The notes under the pieces: generated by a model
Database searches by the model: none
What the model saw: only the letters and a program-made list of their open reading frames with translations
Told to the model about the DNA's origin: nothing
Shown: positions 44,150 through 51,950 of the stretch, piece by piece
Numbering within the stretch: position 1 is the first letter of the stretch
Layout of the letters: the number at the start of each line of letters is the position of its first letter
Origin: Phycisphaerales bacterium
GTDB lineage: Bacteria > Planctomycetota > Phycisphaerae > Phycisphaerales > SM1A02
Assembly (NCBI GenBank): GCA_029260575.1
Contig: JAJDDB010000027.1
Coordinates: forward strand, 126,501 to 190,500
Direction of reading: 5' to 3'
Length of the DNA: 64,000 nucleotides
Program-made: the position numbers and the translations under genes

Positions 44150-45961
44150 TCAAGCGGTCGCGCTGCGCGCTGCTGATTGCGAACGCCGATCGGTGATAAT
44201 CGGATCAGTTAAATCGCCTTCTTCACGCGAGCGAATGCGCAGCTGCGCTGCTTGCTCGTGCAACTCTCGCGGATGCGAACAGGTCAGCAAAGGTTGTTGC
44301 AGGTACACCACACGAAGATCCGTCAGCGGCATTGTCTGCTTGCTGCCACTGGGGGCCTGCACGTTGTATGCACCTGATGCGTTGTCCACAGCTGTAAAGA
44401 ATTCATCACGCTGCTGTTCAAATTCTTCTGCAAGTTGTTGCATCAGATCCCGACAATCCGATGTACACACCAGCAGGAATCGATCACCACTAAGGTGCGC
44501 TGCGAACTTGATCCTGGATTTATTTTCAGACTCTACACGCCGAACTAGGCTCGCCAGCCGCAGCAACATGGCATCACCCATCTCCACGCCGTACGTCAAG
44601 TTGTACCCGTCGAAATTGCACAGATCAATAAACGCCAGATCAACCGGATCAGCAGCGCGAATGTGTTCGGCCAACCAGATGTCGGCATTCACCCGACTGG
44701 GCAGGCCAGTCAATTGTTCGTAGTGCGTGAGGCTTCGGCTTTGGGCGCGGGCCGCAGCGCGAAGCAGATCGCGCAATACGACGATGCCGACTATTTCACC
44801 GCCTCGCTGCACAACCACCGGCTGGGCTTGCGATTCGTCCGGCCGCGATGCTACGATCTCCAGCACTTCGGCCAACGATTCCTCTTCCGCAGAAACAGTA
44901 CACATCACGCGCGGACAATTCTCAAGGCGTGCTTCCGGTGCGGCATCCTTCAGGAAGTGGTCAATTGTGCCTGCGTCGATCCAGCCAATGAAACGCCGAC
45001 CGTCCTTCACCACAACTCCGTTGTGCATCACGGAATGTTCCGCTGCGTGCAGAATCTCGCTGACTTTCGCCTCGCGATCAAACGATTGCACAGGAATAAT
45101 CAACGAACCAACACGAACCGCTCGAATGTCTTCTCTACTGCGTTCAGAAACTAGCTCCTGACGCTGCAGAATCAACTTCTGCAAGTCGGAATCGAGTGTC
45201 TGCGTGTGATCGCCCGGCCGAGCCAGATAAAAGCCTTGCGCATGTGTGACACCGAGATCAATCAGAACATTCAGCTCTTCGACACGTTCGACGCCTTCTG
45301 CGATCAGTTCAATATTGCTGAACCGACTGAACCGAACAAACGTGCGGATGAGGTTCTGCTTCAGCGGATCGTAATCAATGTGATTGATCAATTCACGATC
45401 AAGTTTGATCCAGTTCGGCCGTAAGCTCATGATCTGATTCAGACCGCTGACGCCAGCACCAACATCGTCAATCGCCACCTGAAAGCCGAGTTCACGAAGC
45501 AGCATCGCGCGGACGTTCAGATCAGCGATCAGATTCGGACTCGTTCGTTCCGTGACTTCAAGTACAAGCCGGTTGAGTTGAAGGTGATCGAGATATTCAA
45601 TCTCGGCGGAAATCACTTCAACGAATGAATCACTCGTAAACACAGGCGGGCTGTTATTGAAGAACAACAGCAAGTCGCGATCGAATTCGTCGACAGCGCT
45701 GAAGATCTTTTTTCGGGCGACACGTTCAATTTCATTGATCATGCCGTACTCATCAGCTGCGATGAACATCTCAGCCGGCCCGTCGAATCCAGCCTCCTTC
45801 GATGGCCGGGAAAGGGCTTCATACCCGATTATCTCGGCGCGTCGAAGGTCAACAATCGGTTGAAAAACGATAGCCACCGCGTCATTGTCAATGACAAACT
45901 TCAGCCGCTTGCGGAGCTCCGCAGATGTTGGCTTGTCCTTCGCATCATGGCGCATGGACAT
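44150..45961 (-). CDS. EAL-CBS-GGDEF protein (cyclic di-GMP related)
   Basis: A 603-residue cytoplasmic protein. An EAL phosphodiesterase domain at about 15-250 keeps most catalytic motifs: GYEALSRPS, LEVTERT, AIDDVGAGVSG, IKLDREL and IAEGVERVEEL. A pair of CBS domains (about 285-420: VRVGSLIIPVQSF, HNGVVVKDGRRFIGW, VVVQRGGEIVGIVVLRDLL) follows. A C-terminal GGDEF-like domain (HYEQLTGLPSR) has SGDRF in place of GGDEF, so cyclase activity is unlikely. It fits a c-di-GMP phosphodiesterase regulated by adenylate binding to CBS. The gene is alone; nrdJ is convergent. Confidence 0.88.
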   Translation of the reverse strand: MSMRHDAKDKPTSAELRKRLKFVIDNDAVAIVFQPIVDLRRAEIIGYEALSRPSKEAGFDGPAEMFIAADEYGMINEIERVARKKIFSAVDEFDRDLLLFFNNSPPVFTSDSFVEVISAEIEYLDHLQLNRLVLEVTERTSPNLIADLNVRAMLLRELGFQVAIDDVGAGVSGLNQIMSLRPNWIKLDRELINHIDYDPLKQNLIRTFVRFSRFSNIELIAEGVERVEELNVLIDLGVTHAQGFYLARPGDHTQTLDSDLQKLILQRQELVSERSREDIRAVRVGSLIIPVQSFDREAKVSEILHAAEHSVMHNGVVVKDGRRFIGWIDAGTIDHFLKDAAPEARLENCPRVMCTVSAEEESLAEVLEIVASRPDESQAQPVVVQRGGEIVGIVVLRDLLRAAARAQSRSLTHYEQLTGLPSRVNADIWLAEHIRAADPVDLAFIDLCNFDGYNLTYGVEMGDAMLLRLASLVRRVESENKSRIKFAAHLSGDRFLLVCTSDCRDLMQQLAEEFEQQRDEFFTAVDNASGAYNVQAPSGSKQTMPLTDLRVVYLQQPLLTCSHPRELHEQAAQLRIRSREEGDLTDPIITDRRSQSAARSATA

Positions 45962-46143
45962 TGAGGTATTCCTCTCAGAATCGAGGTTGGTTCAGGATCA
46001 TAGAGCGGCCCTGTATCGCGAATCGTCTCGATGAGTCCACAGCATGACCGCAACACCACGACAACATTTTGAATTCAATCAGCGGGCACAGTTATCGGAT
46101 GTCGAAGAGTTGATCTCACCAATCGATTCGCTGACGCTGCGCA

Positions 46144-46536
46144 TCAGTCCCAGCGAAACACACCCTTGCGCCATGCATAGACATAGGCAATGATCGACGT
46201 CGCCACGAAGAACATGATGCGACAGAGAAACAGCGCTGCATCATTACTGCCGGGCGTCAGTTTCGTATAGGTCACTGCCCACGGATACAGGAAAATGATT
46301 TCGACATCGAAGACGAGAAACGTCATCGCCAGGATATAGAACCGTACATTGAACCGCTTGCGGGCCGAGCCGATCGGATCCATTCCGGATTCGTACGGCG
46401 TGTCCTTGCGCTCGCCATGGCGGCGTGGCCCGAGGATGTGGGTTCCAATGAGATTCACAACCGCAAAAAGCAGCGCCATGACAATGAGGATGCCGATGGG
46501 CAGATAGGCGTTGAGATCAAGGGCAAACGTGAGCAT
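46144..46536 (-). CDS. nuoA: NADH-quinone oxidoreductase subunit A
   Basis: A 130-residue membrane subunit of respiratory complex I, with three spans. The signature PYESGMDPIGSARKRFNVRF, then FLVFDVEIIFLYPWAV, is diagnostic of NuoA/ND3. GAGGAA lies 8 nt before the ATG. Normally nuoA begins a nuoABCD run, but here the downstream gene is the EAL-CBS-GGDEF protein and nothing else of complex I is present, so this is an isolated copy. Whether nuoB is elsewhere, or this nuoA is an extra copy, cannot be told. The gene upstream on the opposite strand is tRNA-Pro. Confidence 0.93.
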   Translation of the reverse strand: MLTFALDLNAYLPIGILIVMALLFAVVNLIGTHILGPRRHGERKDTPYESGMDPIGSARKRFNVRFYILAMTFLVFDVEIIFLYPWAVTYTKLTPGSNDAALFLCRIMFFVATSIIAYVYAWRKGVFRWD

Positions 46537-46708
46537 GCAGAGATTCCTCGGACAATCAGCCGGCTGAGCCGCAGAGGATACGTTGGCGTTGCACTTGGCT
46601 CAACCGTGCCCGAGACAGGTGAACTTCCATCCACCGAAGCCTTGTACAGAAGAACGACGCTGGCAATCGATCGCGTTCCCGCCGAATTGCCTACTATGGT
46701 CCGACCTG

Positions 46709-46782
46709 CGGGGCGTAGCGCAGCTTGGTAGCGCGTCTGCTTTGGGAGCAGAAGGTCGCTGGTTCGAATCCAGTCGCCCCGA
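46709..46782 (+). tRNA. tRNA-Pro, anticodon TGG
   Basis: Acceptor stem CGGGGCG / CGCCCCG (7 bp perfect), D arm GCGC...GCGC, anticodon stem TCTGC / GCAGA with loop TTTGGGA (anticodon TGG), variable AGGTC, T arm with TTCGAAT loop, discriminator A; no encoded CCA. The 3' half of this gene is the integration site of the following element and stays intact after integration. Confidence 0.97.
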
Positions 46783-46785
46783 CTT
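46740..46785 (+). repeat. attL, inside the tRNA-Pro gene
   Basis: 46-bp copy of the attachment core, from the anticodon-stem CTTTGGGAGCAG to GACTT just after the tRNA. Exact match to 57968-58013; the flanks differ on both sides (G before, C after here). Confidence 0.93.
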
Positions 46786-46851
46786 CAATAACTTGGGCCG
46801 AATCCAGCACTTCGGATACCCGCCAACTCGGCGGCGCGGCTGAAACGAAAT

Positions 46852-46880
46852 CGCAACTTTTGGTTTCTGACCAAATTGCG
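46852..46880 (+). promoter_or_regulatory. Hairpin upstream of the first integrase
   Basis: CGCAA-C-TTTTGGT / ACCAAA-TTGCG with a 5-nt TTCTG loop, ending 5 nt before the GGAGG ribosome-binding site of the integrase. It may be an operator or an RNA stem that limits integrase translation. Confidence 0.45.
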
Positions 46881-46899
46881 AAACGTGGAGGTCGTTCTT

Positions 46900-48132
46900 A
46901 TGCCGAACGCCGGATCATCGCGCAAGCCCCCGAAGTACTGTCTACACAAGCCGAGCGGCCGAGCTTTCATAACGCTGGGCGGCAGACGTCGCTACATCGG
47001 CAAGCACGGAACCGATGAGAGCTGGGAGCGATACCACCAACTGATTCTCGAGTGGCGCACGTCGAATACGCGCACAAATGCCACCGAGCAGTGTTTGGCC
47101 ATCAACGAGTTGGTCGACGAATTCTGGCGGCATGCCGAAGTTCACTATCGCGGCCCCGATGGCGCGCCCACTTCCGAGCTGAGCTGCATTCAGCTGGCGA
47201 TGAAGCCGCTGCGAAAGCTATATGGCAACGCGCTCGCTGCCGACTTCAGCCCCAAAAAACTTATCGCTGTCCGCCAGTCGATGATCGACAAGGGTTGGAC
47301 TCGATCGAGCATCAATCGCCACATCGGCAGGATCCGCCACGTCTTCCGCTGGGGCGTCGAACAGGAACTCGTCACCCAAAGTGTGTGGCACGCGCTCATG
47401 GCTGTGCGGGGCCTTCAGCGATCACGCAGTGAAGCACGTGAGTCTGAACCTGTCCGGTCCGTACCCATCGCATTCATCAACGCGATCGAGCCGTACGTTT
47501 CGAGACAGATCTGGGCGCTCATCCAGCTGCAGCTGTTGACGGCCGCCCGCGCGGGCGAGCTCGTGATTATGCGGCCGATCGATATCGATACGTCGATCAG
47601 TCCCTGGCTCTACAGGCCCGCCCGGCACAAGAACGAGCATCGTGGCCACGATCGAACGATCTATCTCGGACCCCGCGCCCAAACGATCGTTGAACCGTAC
47701 TTACGACGCGACACGCATGCGATAGTGTTCAGCCCGGCCGAAGCGGAATCCGAGCGACGGGCCAACGTGCATCGCAATCGAAATACGCCTTTGCACCAAG
47801 GCAACCGACCCGGCTCGAATCGAAAGCGACGTCCGAAGCGCGCCGCCGGCGATCGCTACAGCGTCGCCAGCTACCGCCGCGCGATTCAACGCGCAATCGA
47901 TGCCGCCAATTCCGTCGAAAAGGCGCGGGCTGAGCAGGACAACCGCGCGCCGCAACCGGTGGCCAGGTGGTCACCGCATCAGCTACGGCACACAGCCGCC
48001 ACGGCGTTACGTCGCGAGCATGGACTCGACGCGGCGCGCGTGATTCTTGGTCACCGAAGCGCAACGACAACGGAGATCTACGCCGAACCAGACAAGCTGA
48101 AGGCTGAGCAAATCATTGCTCGAATCGGATAG
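46900..48132 (+). CDS. Tyrosine recombinase/integrase 1
   Basis: A 410-residue site-specific recombinase. Catalytic residues are visible in order: Arg in LTAARAGELVIMRP, Lys in HKNEHRGHDRTI, the HQLRH box (SPHQLRHTAATALRREHG), the GH pair in ARVILGHRSATTTEIY and the nucleophile Tyr of EIYAEPD. An N-terminal SAM-like binding domain comes first. The ATG used has GGAGG 8 nt upstream; an in-frame TTG eight codons earlier is weaker. It lies directly beside attL. The second integrase begins on the last base of this stop codon, so the pair is translationally coupled and may act as a heterodimer. Confidence 0.9.
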   Translation: MPNAGSSRKPPKYCLHKPSGRAFITLGGRRRYIGKHGTDESWERYHQLILEWRTSNTRTNATEQCLAINELVDEFWRHAEVHYRGPDGAPTSELSCIQLAMKPLRKLYGNALAADFSPKKLIAVRQSMIDKGWTRSSINRHIGRIRHVFRWGVEQELVTQSVWHALMAVRGLQRSRSEARESEPVRSVPIAFINAIEPYVSRQIWALIQLQLLTAARAGELVIMRPIDIDTSISPWLYRPARHKNEHRGHDRTIYLGPRAQTIVEPYLRRDTHAIVFSPAEAESERRANVHRNRNTPLHQGNRPGSNRKRRPKRAAGDRYSVASYRRAIQRAIDAANSVEKARAEQDNRAPQPVARWSPHQLRHTAATALRREHGLDAARVILGHRSATTTEIYAEPDKLKAEQIIARIG

Positions 48133-49370
48133 TGCAAGCGCAGCAGGCGACGAAACAAAAAGCGGACCGACCGCGAGTTATGCCCACGCAGCCGGCCCTT
48201 GAACCATCAAGATGGAGATACATCCCAATGGCCCAACATCATCCTACACAGTTCGAACGACCGCCCAGCACCGTGAACGAACTCGTCGACGTCTATATCG
48301 AATGGGCGCGAGGCTACTACCTGAAGCCAGGAACGCGCCGACCGACACGAGAAGCAGAGAACTGCAACTGCGCGATGCGTGGCCTGCGAGAAGTTGCCGG
48401 CGATGATTCGATCGAATCACTCAGCGCTGAGACACTCTTCACATACCAACAGTGGTGCATCGAAGCCGACTATTCTCGTCGGTACATCAATGGATCTGTG
48501 AATCGGATCCGGCGCATCGTGAAGTGGTCAATCCGGCCGCCGCGGCGTTGGCTTTCAGCGACTGTACTGGCGGACATGCAGACCATCGAGCCACTGCGAT
48601 TTGGCCGCACAGCCGCACGTGACACGGATCGTGTTCGGCCAGCGCCACAAGAGCTAATCGACGGATGCTTGAATCAGGTCAGGCGTCAGATCGCTGCAAT
48701 GATCAGACTTCAGCTGCTTACTGGCATGCGTCCTGGCGAAGCGGTTCTCATGCGACCGTGCGATATCGAACGGCAGGACGGACCGACGTGGATCTATCGA
48801 CCATCGGAGCACAAGACCGAACATCACGGCCATGAACGCATAGTTCTGCTTGGGCCGAAATCTCGGCGGATCATCAGGCCGTTCATGCAGCGCAACCCAT
48901 CGGCCTATTTGTTCTCACCTCGCGAATCGATGCAGGAATTCCGCGATCAACTCACCCAGGCGCGCATCACGCCGCTGTCATGCGGCAATAGACGGGGAAC
49001 CAACCGAAAGACAGATCCGCAATGGTCGCCGAACGACTGCTTCACAACGCAGACGTATCGGCAGGCGATTCACCGTGGATGCAACTCCGCGTTCCCGCCG
49101 CCAGCACCGCTCGGCCGACGATCTGTGGAAACGAACGCGGAATGGGCAAGGAGGCTGACACCAAGCCAGCGCGCCGAATTGAAGGCATGGCGAATCGCGC
49201 ATCGGTTCGCGCCGAACCAGCTCCGCCACAACCGGGCGACTGAGCTGCGGCGCGCATACGGGATCGATGTCTGCGCGACGATCCTCGGCCACGCCAGTCC
49301 GGACACGAGTCTGATCTATGCCGAGCGGGATCTCGATCGCGCGATGCAGATCACCGCAGAGTCAGGATGA
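48132..49370 (+). CDS. Tyrosine recombinase/integrase 2 (His-box variant)
   Basis: A 412-residue paralogue of integrase 1. It has Arg in LLTGMRPGEAVLMRP, Lys in HKTEHHGHERIVL, and the C-terminal block NQLRHNRATELRRAYG, CATILGHASPDTSLIYAERD with GH and Tyr. The usual HxxRH motif reads NxxRH here: the first His is Asn. Domain order matches the first integrase, with similar insert lengths, so the genes probably arose by duplication. The GTG start overlaps the previous stop; an ATG 32 codons in (MAQHHPTQ) with GGAG upstream is an alternative start. The altered box may weaken or alter catalysis, or this protein may only assist its partner. Confidence 0.85.
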   Translation: MQAQQATKQKADRPRVMPTQPALEPSRWRYIPMAQHHPTQFERPPSTVNELVDVYIEWARGYYLKPGTRRPTREAENCNCAMRGLREVAGDDSIESLSAETLFTYQQWCIEADYSRRYINGSVNRIRRIVKWSIRPPRRWLSATVLADMQTIEPLRFGRTAARDTDRVRPAPQELIDGCLNQVRRQIAAMIRLQLLTGMRPGEAVLMRPCDIERQDGPTWIYRPSEHKTEHHGHERIVLLGPKSRRIIRPFMQRNPSAYLFSPRESMQEFRDQLTQARITPLSCGNRRGTNRKTDPQWSPNDCFTTQTYRQAIHRGCNSAFPPPAPLGRRSVETNAEWARRLTPSQRAELKAWRIAHRFAPNQLRHNRATELRRAYGIDVCATILGHASPDTSLIYAERDLDRAMQITAESG

Positions 49371-49465
49371 ACGACGGTCTGCGGGAGTGGGCGGCCGCCT
49401 GGCCGGTGTGCTGTTGCGCGCCGGTCGGAATTCATCGATCACGAACTCAACAGGAGCGATCAGCG

Positions 49466-49744
49466 ATGCGAAACACATACGAGTCTTGGAGATTTCTCTT
49501 GGCCGGCGGCATCATTCGCACAGCCGCAGCTGCAGGCTGGAATGTGCAGAAGACGAAACAGGCGATTCGAACTCGATCGAGCTACATCCAGCTTGAACAC
49601 CCTGTCTCCGGTCGTCGGCTGCTGGTGCGGCTGTCGGATCATCCGCCGCGGCGGTGGCGTGGCGAATTTGTATCGATCGAATACCCGGAGACGAAATTGT
49701 CGAGAGTGAGCATGCTAATCCGCAAGCTCAGAGCTGTTTCGTAG
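49466..49744 (+). CDS. Small basic protein, unknown
   Basis: A 92-residue protein starting MRNTYESWRFLL; AGGAG lies 10 nt upstream. An upstream in-frame ATG at 49367, overlapping the integrase stop by 4 bp, would add 33 residues rich in Trp and Cys and is less likely. The sequence is basic (Arg-rich C-terminus, RRWRGEFVSIEY and LSRVSMLIRKLRAVS) and might bind nucleic acid. No known family is recognised. It lies between the integrases and the 361-residue gene on the same strand. Confidence 0.55.
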   Translation: MRNTYESWRFLLAGGIIRTAAAAGWNVQKTKQAIRTRSSYIQLEHPVSGRRLLVRLSDHPPRRWRGEFVSIEYPETKLSRVSMLIRKLRAVS

Positions 49745-49803
49745 AATGATCCCAGTTCGGGAAGGACGGCTGATCGCCGGCTAGGCGGCGCCGGGATAGT
49801 GTG

Positions 49804-50889
49804 ATGAACATGAACGATCAGAGAAACCCTGAAGAACTACCTCCCGACTTCGATGCACCGTCGATTGACGAATTGAATTGGAAACCTGCGCCAAATCTTC
49901 GGTGGATCGCAGAGCAGCTCAACGAGAACCTGCTGCCGAAACCTCGTCGCGGTCATGTTGTGCCGGTCGAAGATCTTCCAGATGACATACGCGAGCTGTT
50001 CGAATACTGCCAATCCGGCCCGGCTCTTGGGTGGGAGCCATATGACGCACGAGCACTCGAGGTCAGAATAAACTGGGCATGCGAGTGGACGTTTCTGGTT
50101 GCCGGAAGCCCTATCGTGTTGGCCTATATTCTGACGTCGCTGAGGAATGCGCCGAGCGAGCCGTACCCTTCCGGCCCTAGCTCCATAACGATTCGTGACG
50201 TCATCGACGAAGATCTTTTGCGTTTACCCAACGATGTTCAACGCGCAGTGAGCGACGCGAGATCAAAGCAGCCTACTGATTTGGTACTGAAGCTGCTCGA
50301 TCGTCATTACACCGCGATTTGGGTCGAGACGATCTTCGAAATCATGGAGCAATGGGAGGCATTGGCAAGGAACCGTCTTCGAGATCGCGGATTCACTCTC
50401 ACCGACGACGGCACGTTCGACTCCGACTATTCTGCGGGCGAGATCGAAGAACTCTCGAAAGATCCGGAAATCGTCGAAGCCATGGTGTGTCTGTCTCAAT
50501 CGTTTGAATTTCGACACGCACTCGTACAGCGCGACGTCTTTCGAGCAATCATGCTGGCGTTCAACGTCGGGAAGGCCGGCATGGCCATTACATTCGACTC
50601 GCCGTTGCGCAAGGGCGAGGAACACTACACCCATGCGTTCGCGCCGGATCTATGGTTACATTTGCCTCCGCTCGAAAAGAAGATCGCTGATTACATGGCG
50701 CCCCGAGACTCTGCCGCTGTCGCGGAGTTGTACAAAGCATGCTGGGGTGGCCGTTACACGACGGAGCGGAGAGCCTCGATCAAGAAATCATTGAGCACGC
50801 TCTCAAAGGCGCTGGCTGATCTCGGCAAGAACGTCAGATATTCTCTCAAAGGTGATCTAGTGACGAAAGTCACAGACCAAGCTGAGTAA
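49804..50889 (+). CDS. Unknown cytoplasmic protein of the element
   Basis: A 361-residue soluble protein that I do not recognise. It begins MNMNDQRNPEELPPDF (an in-frame GTG precedes it by one codon), contains RGHVVPVEDLPDDIRELFEY, WACEWTFLVAGSP and EKKIADYMAPRDSAAVAELY, and ends in a lysine-rich helical stretch (KSLSTLSKALADLGKNVRYS) that could be a small winged-helix-like DNA-binding end. It lacks membrane spans and metal clusters. It stands as its own unit between the integrase end and the excisionase-like gene, with about 55-100 nt on each side. It could be an element-specific regulator or defence cargo; nothing in the sequence decides. Confidence 0.75.
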   Translation: MNMNDQRNPEELPPDFDAPSIDELNWKPAPNLRWIAEQLNENLLPKPRRGHVVPVEDLPDDIRELFEYCQSGPALGWEPYDARALEVRINWACEWTFLVAGSPIVLAYILTSLRNAPSEPYPSGPSSITIRDVIDEDLLRLPNDVQRAVSDARSKQPTDLVLKLLDRHYTAIWVETIFEIMEQWEALARNRLRDRGFTLTDDGTFDSDYSAGEIEELSKDPEIVEAMVCLSQSFEFRHALVQRDVFRAIMLAFNVGKAGMAITFDSPLRKGEEHYTHAFAPDLWLHLPPLEKKIADYMAPRDSAAVAELYKACWGGRYTTERRASIKKSLSTLSKALADLGKNVRYSLKGDLVTKVTDQAE

Positions 50890-50985
50890 CCGAAAACGGT
50901 AACCAAAAACCCCAACAGTTACGGCCCACCGTATCTGCAAGTAGTTCACGATCTGCACTCCACACTCATATGCAGGAGGCAAGTC

Positions 50986-51327
50986 GTGACAAACAGCAGC
51001 GAAGAGCAACTCATCACACTACAGGAGGCGACGCGGCTGTTCGGCTCGCATCGCCCTCACGTTTCGACAATCTTCCGATGGGCTCGTCACGGTGTTCGTG
51101 GCGTGCGATTGCCGTACATCCGTGCCGGCCGTCGCATGCTTGTGAAACCTAGCGATGTTCATGAGTTTTGCCGACGGCTCGCCGAAGCTGACACTGATCG
51201 TGACGTCCTTGCTGATGACGTTGCACATCGAATCTCGGGCAGCAACACAACTCGCCAGCGTTCACCGAAACAAGCTGCAGCCGACCGTCGACGCGCAGAT
51301 CGCAATCTTGATCGGGCGGGGATCTGA
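50986..51327 (+). CDS. Excisionase-like helix-turn-helix protein
   Basis: A 113-residue DNA-binding protein. The GTG start is strongly supported by AGGAGG 8 nt upstream. Residues 8-70 form a MerR/excisionase-like HTH: ITLQEATRLFGSHRPHVSTI, FRWARHGVRGVRLPYIRAGR and RMLVKPSDVHEFCRRL, the usual pattern in which the wing binds DNA and the last helix follows. A basic tail (RQRSPKQAAADRRRADRN) is added. In phage and integrative elements such proteins act as recombination directionality factors or regulators. It is 2 nt from the next gene. Confidence 0.8.
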   Translation: MTNSSEEQLITLQEATRLFGSHRPHVSTIFRWARHGVRGVRLPYIRAGRRMLVKPSDVHEFCRRLAEADTDRDVLADDVAHRISGSNTTRQRSPKQAAADRRRADRNLDRAGI

Positions 51328-51329
51328 CG

Positions 51330-51845
51330 ATGGGCAGCTACGACATCACCCAGATCGACTTCGCAGCGATGGACTCGACAGCGGAACAGCTTCGCGCGGC
51401 TGAAGCCATCGGCCAGACTGAACTGATCGAACTTCGCGAGCAGCAGCAAGATCAAGCGATCCTGATGAATTGGGCGAAGGTACGAAAGCGCCCACCGCGG
51501 GATCTTTCTGACATCGAGCGCGAGGCGCGGCAGCGCATCATCGCCGGCGACGTCGAACAGATTTGCGGACTGATTCACGAGTCACAGGTTGCAGAGATCA
51601 GGGCTCGTCGCCGAGCAGCTCATATCGGCACCCGAGCGATGAAGCTCATCATCCGTGGCGAGGCGCTGCGCGATACAGGGAAGCTTGCACAGGCAGAACG
51701 GGCGCTTCAACCAGCTGAACAACTCCTACAACAACTGGTCGCAGCGAAGAATGACGAACGCGCAGCCCAATTCATGGGTGCCCAGTTGGTGCACGAACTG
51801 AGCGAACTGCAGCAATCGCCACATGCGTCGTACCGCGATGAGTGA
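51330..51845 (+). CDS. Helical coiled-coil protein of the element, unknown
   Basis: A 171-residue, almost wholly helical, charged protein (STAEQLRAAEAIGQTELIEL, EARQRIIAGDVEQICGLIHE, LAQAERALQPAEQLLQQLVA). Starts 2 nt after the excisionase-like gene, hence co-translated. No motif is recognised. It might be a structural or regulatory helper; a leader region with two hairpins separates it from the replication-type protein. Confidence 0.7.
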   Translation: MGSYDITQIDFAAMDSTAEQLRAAEAIGQTELIELREQQQDQAILMNWAKVRKRPPRDLSDIEREARQRIIAGDVEQICGLIHESQVAEIRARRRAAHIGTRAMKLIIRGEALRDTGKLAQAERALQPAEQLLQQLVAAKNDERAAQFMGAQLVHELSELQQSPHASYRDE

Positions 51846-51853
51846 AAGAAATA

Positions 51854-51930
51854 CGTCCCGCCCGCGCGGCGGGTGTTTGTGCCGAAGCGCAGACGGGACG
51901 CAAGATAGGAACTCGGGGCACGAACCCCGG
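51854..51930 (+). promoter_or_regulatory. Mutually exclusive stems before the replication-type gene
   Basis: CGTCCCG (51854-51860) pairs with CGGGACG (51894-51900). The alternative CCCGCC (51857-51862) / GGCGGG (51868-51873) shares bases with the first stem and is followed by TGTTTG. A third stem CGGGG / CCCCG lies at 51914-51929, just before AAGGA and the next ATG. The layout resembles an attenuator. Confidence 0.4.
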
Positions 51931-51950
51931 GCCGATCAAGGACGATCGAC

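Noticed and set aside
46044-46193. 49-codon plus-strand open frame starting MTATPRQHFE
   Set aside because: No Shine-Dalgarno and no match known to me; its end runs antisense into nuoA. Could be a relic but not supportable.
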